The notes beneath the pieces were generated by a model. The model worked only from the letters and a program-made list of their open reading frames with translations. It was not told the DNA's origin and searched no databases. The translations under genes were made by a program, and so were the position numbers. From a bacterium (GTDB lineage: Bacteria; Hydrothermota; UBA3073; JACQXS01; JAQTXJ01): 41,215 nt of DNA. This document shows positions 30,023-38,201 of the stretch, piece by piece (the stretch's first letter is position 1; each line of letters begins with the position of its first letter). The stretch spans positions 1 to 41,215 of the forward strand of contig JAQTXJ010000014.1 in assembly GCA_028688815.1 (NCBI GenBank), read 5' to 3'.

Positions 30023-32782
30023 TTATTTTACTATTATGAACTTTCCTTTGTGTGCAAACCCCTGTCCATTTACAGAATAGAAATAGATGCCTGTCTGCAC
30101 TTTTTTACCATCATTATTTCTTCCGTTCCAACAAATCGTATTAACTGTCCCCGGAGTTGCAAATAGAATGCTCTTAACAAGACTTCCGCTCAAGTCATAA
30201 ATATATAGATTTACAGGATTAAGCGTTTTTCTTGTTAATTGGAAGTTAATTTTTGAAGTGGTTGCCGGAATTGGGAACACTTTAATATCCGTATCTTCAT
30301 TGAGAGTTTTATCCGTATTATCTTCTACACCCGCACATTCTGCCCACCACTTGCAAGGGATACCGTTTACTATTGACCATAACCTGTAATACCCCTGGAA
30401 GTCTGACACTTGTGGATGCACGTTTGTGCTAGCAGTATCCCAGTATGAGCTCAAAGGCATAGTAATAATATCTCCGCCTCCATTGCTCTGGAAATTACCA
30501 CCGCCAATACGAACAAGCGATATGATTGGGTGATCTGTACTCGCTGTGTGACAATGGCTCCCACCATCTGCTTCCGTTATATCCCTAAAAAGAGAACCAT
30601 TAATATTCATATTGCCGGATATAGGCGTTACCGAATAATAATTATATATACTTGATTGCCAGTTTGATTCATATCCAAGACCAAAATCAAATCTGTCTAT
30701 AGAACTAAGCGCACTACTGCCGCTGGCTCCCCCAATTGCATACACAAAAGGTTTTGTATATGGAACGAGAACCGTTGAATGACAGCTTCTACCCGGGCCA
30801 AAAGTACCCGTATTTGACCATGCGTTTGTTGCCGGGTCATATAATTCACAAGATGCTATGTCTCCATTTCCTCCGGATACTATTACAAGTCCCGCATAAG
30901 TCATTGCAGCACTATGTAAATAACGTGCAGTATTTAATGTGCCTCCTGTACTCCATGTAGCTAAAGTAGGATCGTAAATTTCACAACTTGACAATGCCGT
31001 TCCACTTCCATTTTTCCCACCTATTACAAGAACTTTACCGCTCTGCAATAAAACAGCGCTATGCCAAGAACGAGCTGTCGTTGAGTTACTTAAAGAAGTC
31101 CAAAGTCCCGTAGCAGGGTCCCATACTTCGCAAGTATTAGTCGGAGTTCCTGCTGCTGTTTCTCCCCCAATGACCATCACTTTACCATCAAGCAGCAATA
31201 CTGCAGTGTGCCTTGCTCTTGCGTTTGCCATTGCTCCTGTAGTTGTCCAGGAACTTCCGTTAAATATTTCACAAGTGTTTGTATAAGCAGTGTTTTCTCC
31301 GCCGGTTACAAGTATAGTTCCATCTTTTAATAATGTAGACGTATGGTCAAATCTTGGAGTCCCCATGCTTGCCGTAGCTGCCCAAGATCCACCGGACAAA
31401 CTATACATTTCACAAGAACTAAGTGCTCCGCTTCCATTTTTACCCCCGGTAACAAAAACCTTACCATCCGGGTCAGCAGTCAAATTTGCAGTATGATGAG
31501 TTCTTGCCGTTCCTAACGTACCGGTAAGAGCTGTCGTATTATCCTTGTAATTAAATAATTCGCAGGAAGCTAATGCCGTCCCGCTGCCATCTTCCCCGCC
31601 TACGATAAGAATATTCGTAGAGCAATTAGCAGTATGTTTTATTGGCAATAATGTTGAGGTAGCTGCACTACGAGCAACATTCAATGGTGTTTGAGTCGTC
31701 CATCCTGCATTTTCGGCAGGGTCATAAATTTCGGTTCTTGTATCCCCACCTGTATTATATTCTCCGTGAGCAAGAACTTTACCCGTAGGTAAAATTGTAG
31801 ATACAAAATGCCATCTTTCTACTGTCATAGGGTCTGTATTTGTCCACTGGTCAGTTAAGGGATTGTAAAGTTCACAACTATTCAAACCGCTTCCGCCTAG
31901 TAACAATGCTTTTCCATTTGGTAGTAATGACAGTTCGGCTATTACTCTCGGAGAAACGTTTTGCGTTGCTCCTGAATATGACCATGTTTGAGTTGCTATA
32001 TCAAATATCTGTGATGTTGTGGTGTTTCCCCCTGCGGTTAATACTTTTTGAGGAGTTGTTCTTAATAAAACAGCTACATGCTTAACCAATCCAGTTAACA
32101 AAGCCCCTGTGTAACTAAACGTTTCCGAATTTGGGTCAAAAACTTCGCAAGAGGTATATACCTGCTGGTCAAGTCTCCATCCACCCACCATCATTACCGT
32201 ACCATTCGGCAATCTTACTTCTGCCGAATAGAAACGATCGTATAAACCACTTGAACCATCAATATTATTGGCAATTCTGCGCAGAGTGTCTACGTTCCAT
32301 TCATAAATATAACAAGGTGGACCTCCCGGATGGTCAACGAAAAGCACTCTTCCATCATACATTAAATTCCAACATTCCTGCAATGACCCGGAAAAAGATG
32401 TTTCCCAGTGGAACCAGGTATTTTCCCATGTTTTTGTATCAGGTTTATAAAGCCATAGATACCCCTTATTACTTTCGACTAAAACATTTCCGCTTGGCAA
32501 CAACATCGCATTAGTATGGTCAATTCCTCCCATAGTACTATCGGCAACAGGGAGTGCAGCTCCTTGCCATCTTCCCGTAGCTGGGTCAAAGACTTCGTAA
32601 GTTACCTTAGCGGTAGTTGACATACCACCAAATGTCATAACTCTTCCATCTGTAAGTAATGCACTTGTAGCTCCGGATCTTGCTGCATTAAGATTTCCTG
32701 CGGTTAATGTCCATCTTCCTGCTCCATATGCTACACTTCCACAAAGCAGAAGCGCAAAAACAAACTTCATACATTTACGCAT
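30023..32782 (-). CDS. Secreted Kelch-repeat protein (galactose-oxidase-like) with sorting domain
   Basis: 919 residues. Signal peptide 1-20. About 14 Kelch-type repeats of 45-50 residues follow, each with a HT/HS strand, a DGRV or SGKVL turn and a GG (for example SALLTDGRVMTFGG and SAVLLQSGKVLVIGG). Fourteen blades would give two 7-bladed beta-propellers. After the propellers, SNGGGDIITMP and DFQGYYRLWSIVNGIP resemble the C-terminal Ig-like domain of galactose/glyoxal oxidases. The copper-ligand tyrosines and histidines were not located with confidence, so oxidase activity is unproven. The last ~90 residues form a type-IX-like sorting domain ending GIYFYSVNG and GKFIIVK. A strong GGGGGGAG site supports the start. 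It could be a carbohydrate-binding or adhesive surface protein. Confidence 0.88.
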   Translation of the reverse strand: MRKCMKFVFALLLCGSVAYGAGRWTLTAGNLNAARSGATSALLTDGRVMTFGGMSTTAKVTYEVFDPATGRWQGAALPVADSTMGGIDHTNAMLLPSGNVLVESNKGYLWLYKPDTKTWENTWFHWETSFSGSLQECWNLMYDGRVLFVDHPGGPPCYIYEWNVDTLRRIANNIDGSSGLYDRFYSAEVRLPNGTVMMVGGWRLDQQVYTSCEVFDPNSETFSYTGALLTGLVKHVAVLLRTTPQKVLTAGGNTTTSQIFDIATQTWSYSGATQNVSPRVIAELSLLPNGKALLLGGSGLNSCELYNPLTDQWTNTDPMTVERWHFVSTILPTGKVLAHGEYNTGGDTRTEIYDPAENAGWTTQTPLNVARSAATSTLLPIKHTANCSTNILIVGGEDGSGTALASCELFNYKDNTTALTGTLGTARTHHTANLTADPDGKVFVTGGKNGSGALSSCEMYSLSGGSWAATASMGTPRFDHTSTLLKDGTILVTGGENTAYTNTCEIFNGSSWTTTGAMANARARHTAVLLLDGKVMVIGGETAAGTPTNTCEVWDPATGLWTSLSNSTTARSWHSAVLLQSGKVLVIGGKNGSGTALSSCEIYDPTLATWSTGGTLNTARYLHSAAMTYAGLVIVSGGNGDIASCELYDPATNAWSNTGTFGPGRSCHSTVLVPYTKPFVYAIGGASGSSALSSIDRFDFGLGYESNWQSSIYNYYSVTPISGNMNINGSLFRDITEADGGSHCHTASTDHPIISLVRIGGGNFQSNGGGDIITMPLSSYWDTASTNVHPQVSDFQGYYRLWSIVNGIPCKWWAECAGVEDNTDKTLNEDTDIKVFPIPATTSKINFQLTRKTLNPVNLYIYDLSGSLVKSILFATPGTVNTICWNGRNNDGKKVQTGIYFYSVNGQGFAHKGKFIIVK

Positions 32783-32833
32783 ACTCCCCCCTTTTTTTCA
32801 GTTTATATCTTTTAATAAATATATAACATTTAT

Positions 32834-32862
32834 ATAGTGCTTTGAATTCTATTTTTTGTCAA
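32834..32862 (-). promoter_or_regulatory. Promoter for the Kelch protein gene
   Basis: Minus-strand TTGACA (32862-32857), 17-nt spacer, CACTAT (32839-32834). The leader is about 45 nt and ends in GGGGGGAG. It lies back to back with the MFS promoter. Confidence 0.45.
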
Positions 32863-32918
32863 TCACTTTTTTTGAAAAAATGCAGGGGGTATTATAAACA
32901 AAAACCTTTGAAAAAATA

Positions 32919-32947
32919 TTGACTTTTTTAAAAAAGAATTTCTAATG
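32919..32947 (+). promoter_or_regulatory. Promoter for the MFS transporter (leaderless type)
   Basis: TTGACT (32919-32924), 17-nt spacer, CTAATG (32942-32947). The ATG at 32955 lies 8 nt past the -10 box. There is no ribosome site. Confidence 0.5.
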
Positions 32948-32954
32948 ATGCGTT

Positions 32955-34103
32955 ATGGAAAAAAAGAGCACCCCTCGAACCATTAAAATATTTTCTATAG
33001 TTTCTTTTTTGAATGATTTTGGTTCGGACATAATTTATCCAATCTGGCCGCTATTTGTAAAGAATGTTTTAGGCGCAAATATGGCAGTCCTTGGACTTAT
33101 AGATGGTCTGGGAGATGCCATTGTTTCAATATCCCAAGCAGTATCGGGATATATTTCCGACAGGATAAGAAAAAGAAAAATATTTATCTGGTTAGGATAT
33201 CTTTGCGGTTCATTATCAAGAATCGGGTATGCTTTAACAACCACATGGCATTGGCTAATCCCATTCAGGATTTTAGACAGGGCGGGCAAAATAAGAGCTG
33301 CGCCGAGAGATGCAATAATTGCAGACATATCCATAAGAGAAAATAGGGGAAGAAATTTCGGATTATTAAGAACAATGGATAACCTTGGAGCCGTATGTGG
33401 AACAGTGTTTTGCATTTTATTATTTAAGTTTTTAGGATACAAAAATTTATTTTTGTTTGCCGCAATACCATCGATTATAGGCGTATTACTGGTATTGTTT
33501 TTTATAAAAGATGCAAAAACGGAAAACATAAAAATATACAAAGGCCTGAATTTTAAGGATTTAGACAAAAATTTCAGATTATTTCTTTTTCTAAGTTCCC
33601 TTTTTGCGCTGGGAAGTTTCAGCTATTCTTTTTTATTGATATATGCGGAAGAGTGTGGATGCAAGACAGCGTTTGTGCCCGTATTGTATCTCGTTTTTTC
33701 TGGGATTGCCGCTATTTTCTCGTTGTTTTTCGGGAAACTTTCGGACAAAATCGGTAGAAAGTCCGTATTGATAATGGCATTTATATTATGGGGACTCGTT
33801 TGTCTGAATTTTATATTCTTCGATAGTCGTATTGCAATTGTTTTGACATTTGTTTTATATGGATTGCACAAAGCAGCTTTAGATACGGTGCAGAAAACTT
33901 TTGTATCGGAGCTTTCCCCTGTGGAATACAGAGCCAGCACTTTAGGGGGATTCCAGATGGTTATCGGGTTATGCGCGCTTCCGGCTTCACTCGCAGCAGG
34001 AATGATGTGGGATAAAATTAATATCCATACGCCTTTTTATTGCTCGTTGGGATTGACAACTGTAGCCGTTATAATGATGTTGTTCGTGAAGGAAAAAAAA
34101 TAA
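32955..34103 (+). CDS. Major facilitator superfamily transporter
   Basis: 382 residues with about 11-12 membrane helices. The N-half loop 2-3 motif is GYISDRIRKRKIFIWLG and its C-half counterpart is GKLSDKIGRKSVLIM, the duplicated MFS signature. A membrane-embedded RILDRAGKIRAAPRDAIIAD stretch follows helix 4, as in the AraJ/multidrug-like group. The substrate cannot be predicted. It is transcribed alone in the opposite direction to the Kelch gene. It ends before repeat elements and a bidirectional terminator. The start is set by a leaderless-type promoter. Confidence 0.9.
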   Translation: MEKKSTPRTIKIFSIVSFLNDFGSDIIYPIWPLFVKNVLGANMAVLGLIDGLGDAIVSISQAVSGYISDRIRKRKIFIWLGYLCGSLSRIGYALTTTWHWLIPFRILDRAGKIRAAPRDAIIADISIRENRGRNFGLLRTMDNLGAVCGTVFCILLFKFLGYKNLFLFAAIPSIIGVLLVLFFIKDAKTENIKIYKGLNFKDLDKNFRLFLFLSSLFALGSFSYSFLLIYAEECGCKTAFVPVLYLVFSGIAAIFSLFFGKLSDKIGRKSVLIMAFILWGLVCLNFIFFDSRIAIVLTFVLYGLHKAALDTVQKTFVSELSPVEYRASTLGGFQMVIGLCALPASLAAGMMWDKINIHTPFYCSLGLTTVAVIMMLFVKEKK

Positions 34104-34108
34104 TAGTT

Positions 34109-34130
34109 TTCACCGCAGAGGCGTCCCCGC
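34109..34130 (+). repeat. CACCGCAGAGGCGTCCCCGC repeat fragment
   Basis: A truncated copy of the compound repeat at 25063-25092: the CACCGCAGAG word and the left arm of the CCCCGC hairpin are present, but the right arm and TAAACTCCGA tail are missing. Confidence 0.5.
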
Positions 34131-34138
34131 AAAAAACA

Positions 34139-34162
34139 GTCAGACAAGAATGTCTGACCTAC
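34139..34162 (-). repeat. REP-like hairpin
   Basis: GTCAGACA, loop AGAA, TGTCTGAC, then CTAC (34159-34162). On the minus strand it reads GTAG directly before an 8-bp stem. Confidence 0.75.
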
Positions 34163-34182
34163 CACTTTCTAGCAATAGCAAT

Positions 34183-34219
34183 AAAAAAAGGGAGGTAGAA
34201 AACACCACCTCCCTTTTTT
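34183..34219. terminator. Bidirectional terminator between the MFS gene and the 703-residue secreted protein
   Basis: AAAAAAAGGGAGGT (34183-34196), a 10-nt loop, ACCTCCCTTTTTT (34207-34219). Poly-A on one side and poly-T on the other serve both strands. The secreted-protein stop is at 34232. Confidence 0.92.
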
Positions 34220-34231
34220 ATATACTAATTT

Positions 34232-36343
34232 TTACTTTATCAAAATTAATTTTCTTATTGCCTTTGCATTTCCTGCAGAAAACTTACAGAAATAGATTCC
34301 GTTTGCAAGAGGTTTATTGAAGTTGTCCTGTCCATTCCAATGGGACACATAAGAACCTGATTTGTGATCTTTATTTGTAAGGTTCTTTACAAGCCTACCG
34401 GTTAAATCATAGATAGCAATAGAGACTTTTGAGGGCGATGCGCAGGAATATTTGAATGTGATTTTTCCGTTAAATGGGTTAGGCGAGATGGAATTAAGCG
34501 CTGTAAGCAATGGCATTGTTTTTTCTTCTACTCCAAGCAAGTAAATGAAATCTAATGCCTTAGCGCTATCCGAATCCGTTATTGTAATCGTAGTGTCGTT
34601 CGGATGGTAGTAAAGACTATCCCATTCCATTACCCATGGAGCTGATATTTGCCATATGCCTTCGCATAGATAAATTGAATAAGTGCTGTCTATAACGTTA
34701 TTCATTGTGTTATAACCGCTATCTTCGCTTGCATTGATGTAAAAATTATTTTGTGGAACAGAAACCAGTCCGTGAAGGTTCCCTGAAACTATGCAGTGCG
34801 CGTAATTTAAGAAAAAGTTATTACCGGGAACATTAACCGTATCTATCGTGACTCGTTGCATAGATGGTTTTATAAGCCATCTATTCGAAGGACTATAAAC
34901 CTGTAAATTCCATACCCCTTGTGGGCCATAAACCTTAAACGTTCCGTTAGAATCTACTGAGGTCTGTCCTTTTGTTTCCCAGGAAGAGGTATCTCTCAAT
35001 TCTGCCGTAAATTCAGAAAACTCGGGAGTCGGGTCACCATTGTCCACCGTAAGAGCGCCAGACGCAGAGCCTTTGTAGCTTACCAGTCTTACTTTTACCG
35101 TATCGCCGGGATTAGCATTCCAATTATTTTGAGTTTCAAAACCAAAGCCGTCCGGCAATGGAGTTTCATAGGTGTTCATCCTTACATCGTAAGAGAGATA
35201 CTTACTACTTACAGGTATTTCAAACAGCCCGTTGGAATTACTATAATTGTTTATGCCCCACTGCATTCCTGAACTATCCTTAGATGCTTGCATCTCATAA
35301 ACTCTCGATGGGGTTCCTCCGTTTTCAGTAATTATGCCAAATATTATTGTATCCGTTTTAATAAGCACAATATTCTTTTTAATGCTATCCCCTGTCGTAA
35401 GCGAAAAAGATTGAAAATTGGGTTCAAGATAATCGGGATAAGTCTCTTCGTCGTTCATTTCAATTCTATAACCACTCCCTAAGGGCGCCCCGAGAACGAA
35501 ATGCCCGTTAGTAGCAAGATACTCGCTTATTTCACTGCTATCCGTCCTTAGATATATGTGGAAACTTCTCAAAACCAGTGAATCTCTTTCGTCTTTTATG
35601 TCGCCATATACGAAAGCTTCCGGCTGTTTGTATTCAAAATTAATTCCCGCAGTATTTCCTGTCAGATGGACTAACGCTTGATTCGGCATAGTATAGGGAC
35701 TAATATTATCTATAGGGCTTATATGCCATATTCCCGTATCGGGCATATTTAATGTATAATGTCCCGTAGAATCCGTCAACGTTGACCACCATGCCGGGTC
35801 GTGATCCATACTTGTACATACCCATATTGTTTTTAATAAAGAATTTGGCGCAGTAACGCCTTCTATACTTACAGTTCCCGATATCGTAAATGCCGGCGAT
35901 GGAGTCGGGTTTACTTTAAGCCAATCTTGAGCTGTACTTGCATCTTTCGGGTTGGTTATTTTCATTATGTAAGAAGTAGGAGCGAGTGAAAAATCCGGCG
36001 GCAAAATACAATAGAATATTCCATCCAATACGGCGCTTGAATCGGCAGGTCCGTTGTTCCAACTTACGTCTCCATCCATAACATATAACTGCCCCATAGG
36101 CCATAATTTATCGCCTGCGTCTATCGAGTGATTCCCGTTTAAATCAAGATATAGTTCTGCTAATAAAGTATCTCCCGGTCCACAATCGCATTCCCATGCC
36201 ATAGTTCCTGTGCCTTGTGTCATTTGAGTAGCGGTATCACTTCCGTTAACAATGAATTTAAAATAATTTGTCCTTGCGGCGCTAAGCGGCAAGCTAAAAA
36301 CTATTGCCATTAATCCTAATATTCCTAACATCTTTCTTCCCAT
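34232..36343 (-). CDS. Large secreted beta-domain protein with sorting domain
   Basis: 703 residues. Signal peptide 1-22. The first domain (about 25-150, KFIVNGSDTATQMTQGTG, CDCGPGDTLLAELYLDLNGN) is beta-rich with a calcium-like DLNGNHSIDAGD loop. Several carboxypeptidase-regulatory-like or prealbumin-like modules follow: FTISGTVSIEGVTAPN, FVYGDIKDERDSL, IIFGIITENGGTPS and SGNLHGLVSV. Such modules form surface stalks or carbohydrate-active enzyme linkers. The C-terminus is a sorting domain with NSISPNPFNGKITFKYS, then VSIAIYDLTGRLVKNL, ending GIYFCKFSAG and RKLILIK. No catalytic domain is recognised. An AAGGAGGAAAT site precedes the ATG, and the gene is alone on its strand between two intergenic repeats. 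Confidence 0.85.
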   Translation of the reverse strand: MGRKMLGILGLMAIVFSLPLSAARTNYFKFIVNGSDTATQMTQGTGTMAWECDCGPGDTLLAELYLDLNGNHSIDAGDKLWPMGQLYVMDGDVSWNNGPADSSAVLDGIFYCILPPDFSLAPTSYIMKITNPKDASTAQDWLKVNPTPSPAFTISGTVSIEGVTAPNSLLKTIWVCTSMDHDPAWWSTLTDSTGHYTLNMPDTGIWHISPIDNISPYTMPNQALVHLTGNTAGINFEYKQPEAFVYGDIKDERDSLVLRSFHIYLRTDSSEISEYLATNGHFVLGAPLGSGYRIEMNDEETYPDYLEPNFQSFSLTTGDSIKKNIVLIKTDTIIFGIITENGGTPSRVYEMQASKDSSGMQWGINNYSNSNGLFEIPVSSKYLSYDVRMNTYETPLPDGFGFETQNNWNANPGDTVKVRLVSYKGSASGALTVDNGDPTPEFSEFTAELRDTSSWETKGQTSVDSNGTFKVYGPQGVWNLQVYSPSNRWLIKPSMQRVTIDTVNVPGNNFFLNYAHCIVSGNLHGLVSVPQNNFYINASEDSGYNTMNNVIDSTYSIYLCEGIWQISAPWVMEWDSLYYHPNDTTITITDSDSAKALDFIYLLGVEEKTMPLLTALNSISPNPFNGKITFKYSCASPSKVSIAIYDLTGRLVKNLTNKDHKSGSYVSHWNGQDNFNKPLANGIYFCKFSAGNAKAIRKLILIK

Positions 36344-36427
36344 ATTTCCTCCTTTTTATCTTGATTATCTTGTTATAAAAATTACACTAATATTTCGTTG
36401 CCTCACCTCCTTGATAAAATCCAACCA

Positions 36428-36473
36428 CCCCGCAAAGTACATATGCGGGGTAAACTCCGAACACGGAGTTTTT
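36428..36473 (+). repeat. CCCCGC hairpin plus ACTCCG hairpin
   Basis: CCCCGCA (36428-36434) pairs with TGCGGGG (36444-36450). The tail TAAACTCCGA follows, and here it is itself the left arm of a second hairpin, AAACTCCG-AACA-CGGAGTTT, ending in five T. The second hairpin could terminate transcription. Confidence 0.7.
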
Positions 36474-36686
36474 CATTAATCTTTGTGACCTCTTCTATTT
36501 TTTAATCGTTCTGCATTTTAACTTGAAGCTCATTAATCTCTGGCTGAAAAGTTTATCAATAATTTTTTGTCTTTCCAAATTATATGCCAATGTTTCTTCG
36601 TAACCCCTCCCTTCCAAAGTCTTATCATAGAAAGGTAGTTATATCAATGACATGTGCAATTATTTTTCCTGTTATCTTGGAGAACA

Positions 36687-36713
36687 CCCCGCCTTCTTCG
36701 GGGTAAACTCCGA
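36687..36713 (+). repeat. CCCCG hairpin plus TAAACTCCGA
   Basis: CCCCG-CCTTCTT-CGGGG (36687-36703) followed by TAAACTCCGA (36704-36713). It is close to the copy at 25078 and the one at 36428. Confidence 0.7.
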
Positions 36714-36850
36714 GCTAATTTTTTCTCTGTGAACTCTGTGTTTTCTTTCGTTTTCTTTCATAACTTTGTCAAATTCTATAACCTTTATAAGGAGGTTAAG
36801 CTTACTTTATCACAGTGTCAAGAAAATCTTACCCTTATATAATATTTTAA

Positions 36851-36878
36851 TTGACAGCCTTGAAAATTTGAATATATA
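36851..36878 (+). promoter_or_regulatory. Promoter for the TIM-barrel gene
   Basis: TTGACA (36851-36856), 16-nt spacer, TATATA (36873-36878). The ATG at 36891 lies 13 nt past the -10 box, a leader of about 6 nt, so this is close to leaderless. Confidence 0.55.
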
Positions 36879-36890
36879 TCTAAGTAAATT

Positions 36891-37727
36891 ATGAGTTTAC
36901 TATTATTTGGGACTGCAGGCGTTCCTTTATCTGCTTCGGACAGGACAACGGAAAGCGGCATACGGAGAGTCAAGGAACTCGGCTTGGGATGTATGGAAGT
37001 TGAGTTCGTAAGAGGTGTGAACATTGAGTCCGACAGAGCCCATAAAATAAGAGAACTATCGGAGAAAGAAGGTATTGTCCTTACGGTTCATGCCCCATAT
37101 TTTATAAATTTAGCTTCCGTCGAGCCTCAAAAGGTATTTGCTTCCAAGCAGAGAATTATAGAATCTGCCCGAATAGGAAATATTATGGGAGCAAAATCCG
37201 TTACATTTCACCCCGCTTTTTATATCGGAAAAACACAGACAGAGACTTATGATGTAGTAAAAAAATGGCTTACGGAAATTATTGCAGACATTAGTAAAGA
37301 AAAATTAGAAATAAAAATAAGCCCGGAAACAACCGGCAAACCTTCCCAATTTGGAAATCTGGAAGAAACTTTGAAATTAGCGCAGGAAGTTTCGAAATTA
37401 AGGCTCTGTGTTGATTTCGCTCATCTATGCGCAAGAAATAATGGAGAACTAAATTCTTACGAAAAGTTTGACAATGTGTTAAAGAGTATAAAATCGCTTC
37501 TTCCGGGAGAAGCGCTAAACGAATTACACATCCACGTTTCAGGAATACAATATGGATCTAAAGGCGAAATAAAACATCTTACTCTTGAAGACAAAGACTC
37601 TAAGTTTAAATATAAAGAGCTTTTGCAAGCATTAAAAGAAAATAAAGTTGGCGGGTATCTTATATGCGAGTCTCCTGCTCTTGAAGAAGATGCGCTATTG
37701 TTAAAATCGGTTTACGAAAAAATATAA
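36891..37727 (+). CDS. Endonuclease IV-like TIM-barrel protein
   Basis: 278 residues, AP-endonuclease-2/xylose-isomerase-like barrel. Metal-ligand positions of the endonuclease IV type are visible: His67 in TVHAPYFINLAS, His107 in VTFHPAFY, Glu146 in SPETTGKPSQFG, Asp175 and His178 in VDFAHLCARN, His215 in LHIHVSGI and Glu260 in LICESPALEEDA. The D-x-H pair of endonuclease IV is not intact: at the DxH position the sequence reads IKH (Ile227, His229). Bacterial endonuclease IV cuts at abasic sites; an isomerase or other phosphodiesterase cannot be excluded. The gene is short for its fold but full-length, alone on its strand, with a near-leaderless promoter. Confidence 0.85.
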   Translation: MSLLLFGTAGVPLSASDRTTESGIRRVKELGLGCMEVEFVRGVNIESDRAHKIRELSEKEGIVLTVHAPYFINLASVEPQKVFASKQRIIESARIGNIMGAKSVTFHPAFYIGKTQTETYDVVKKWLTEIIADISKEKLEIKISPETTGKPSQFGNLEETLKLAQEVSKLRLCVDFAHLCARNNGELNSYEKFDNVLKSIKSLLPGEALNELHIHVSGIQYGSKGEIKHLTLEDKDSKFKYKELLQALKENKVGGYLICESPALEEDALLLKSVYEKI

Positions 37728-37737
37728 ACAGAAATTT

Positions 37738-38199
37738 TTACTTTAGCGGTGTCTTAAATAATTCAATATCTTTAATCCAAACGCTACCGCTTCCCTCAAA
37801 AGCAACGTTTAACTTTATCAAGTCAGGCGCCTCTCTCTTTTTCAGGTAAAAAACAACTTCGAATGTTGCCCAATTGGTTGTTCCCTTTAATGGTTGACGC
37901 AATCCTTTAGAAAAAAATTCACCCCGTCCCGGGAGTCTGCACCACATCTCAAGGTATGCCTTGTCTTTTACCTTATCAGATTTCATCTGTGCACGATAAG
38001 TTAACATACATTGCTCTATCTGAGAAACAGAAACCTCAAAAAGTCGTACTGATTGTTTTTCCTGTGAATCAATTCGCCAGCCTCCCTGTTCGCCTTTTAT
38101 TCCATTTTCTGTTATCAATTTATCAGAAGTATTGAAAGTTTTTATTTTTTGTGCAGGACCTGCAGGTTCCGGCATTTTGGGCTTTAACCAGTTAAACAT
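37738..38199 (-). CDS. Small beta-sandwich protein (carbohydrate-binding-module-like) beside cstA
   Basis: 153 residues, no signal peptide. The pattern (KGEQGGWRIDSQEKQSVRLF, LTYRAQMKSDKVKDKAYLEM, WATFEVVFYLKKR, VAFEGSGSVWIKDIELF) is that of a jelly-roll of the family XX/CBM-like type, where a closing VWIKDIEL strand is typical. The N-terminus is a short basic MFNWLKPKMPEPAGPAQ. It begins 2 nt after the cstA stop and so must be co-transcribed with it. Being cytoplasmic, it is unlikely to bind polysaccharide outside the cell; a regulatory or scaffold role is possible. I do not recognise a named family. Confidence 0.65.
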   Translation of the reverse strand: MFNWLKPKMPEPAGPAQKIKTFNTSDKLITENGIKGEQGGWRIDSQEKQSVRLFEVSVSQIEQCMLTYRAQMKSDKVKDKAYLEMWCRLPGRGEFFSKGLRQPLKGTTNWATFEVVFYLKKREAPDLIKLNVAFEGSGSVWIKDIELFKTPLK

Positions 38200-38201
38200 A
38201 T

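Larger units (their letters stand above)
36344..36850. other. Intergenic region (507 nt) without a gene
   Basis: A second AAGGAGGTGAGG lies on the minus strand about 60 nt upstream of the secreted-protein start, without an open frame after it. Two copies of the CCCCG hairpin repeat lie within (listed separately), plus a CTCTGTG-word pair near 36725. No promoter with both boxes was found for the secreted protein. A frame at 36654-36842 is a chance frame across the repeat. Confidence 0.6.
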
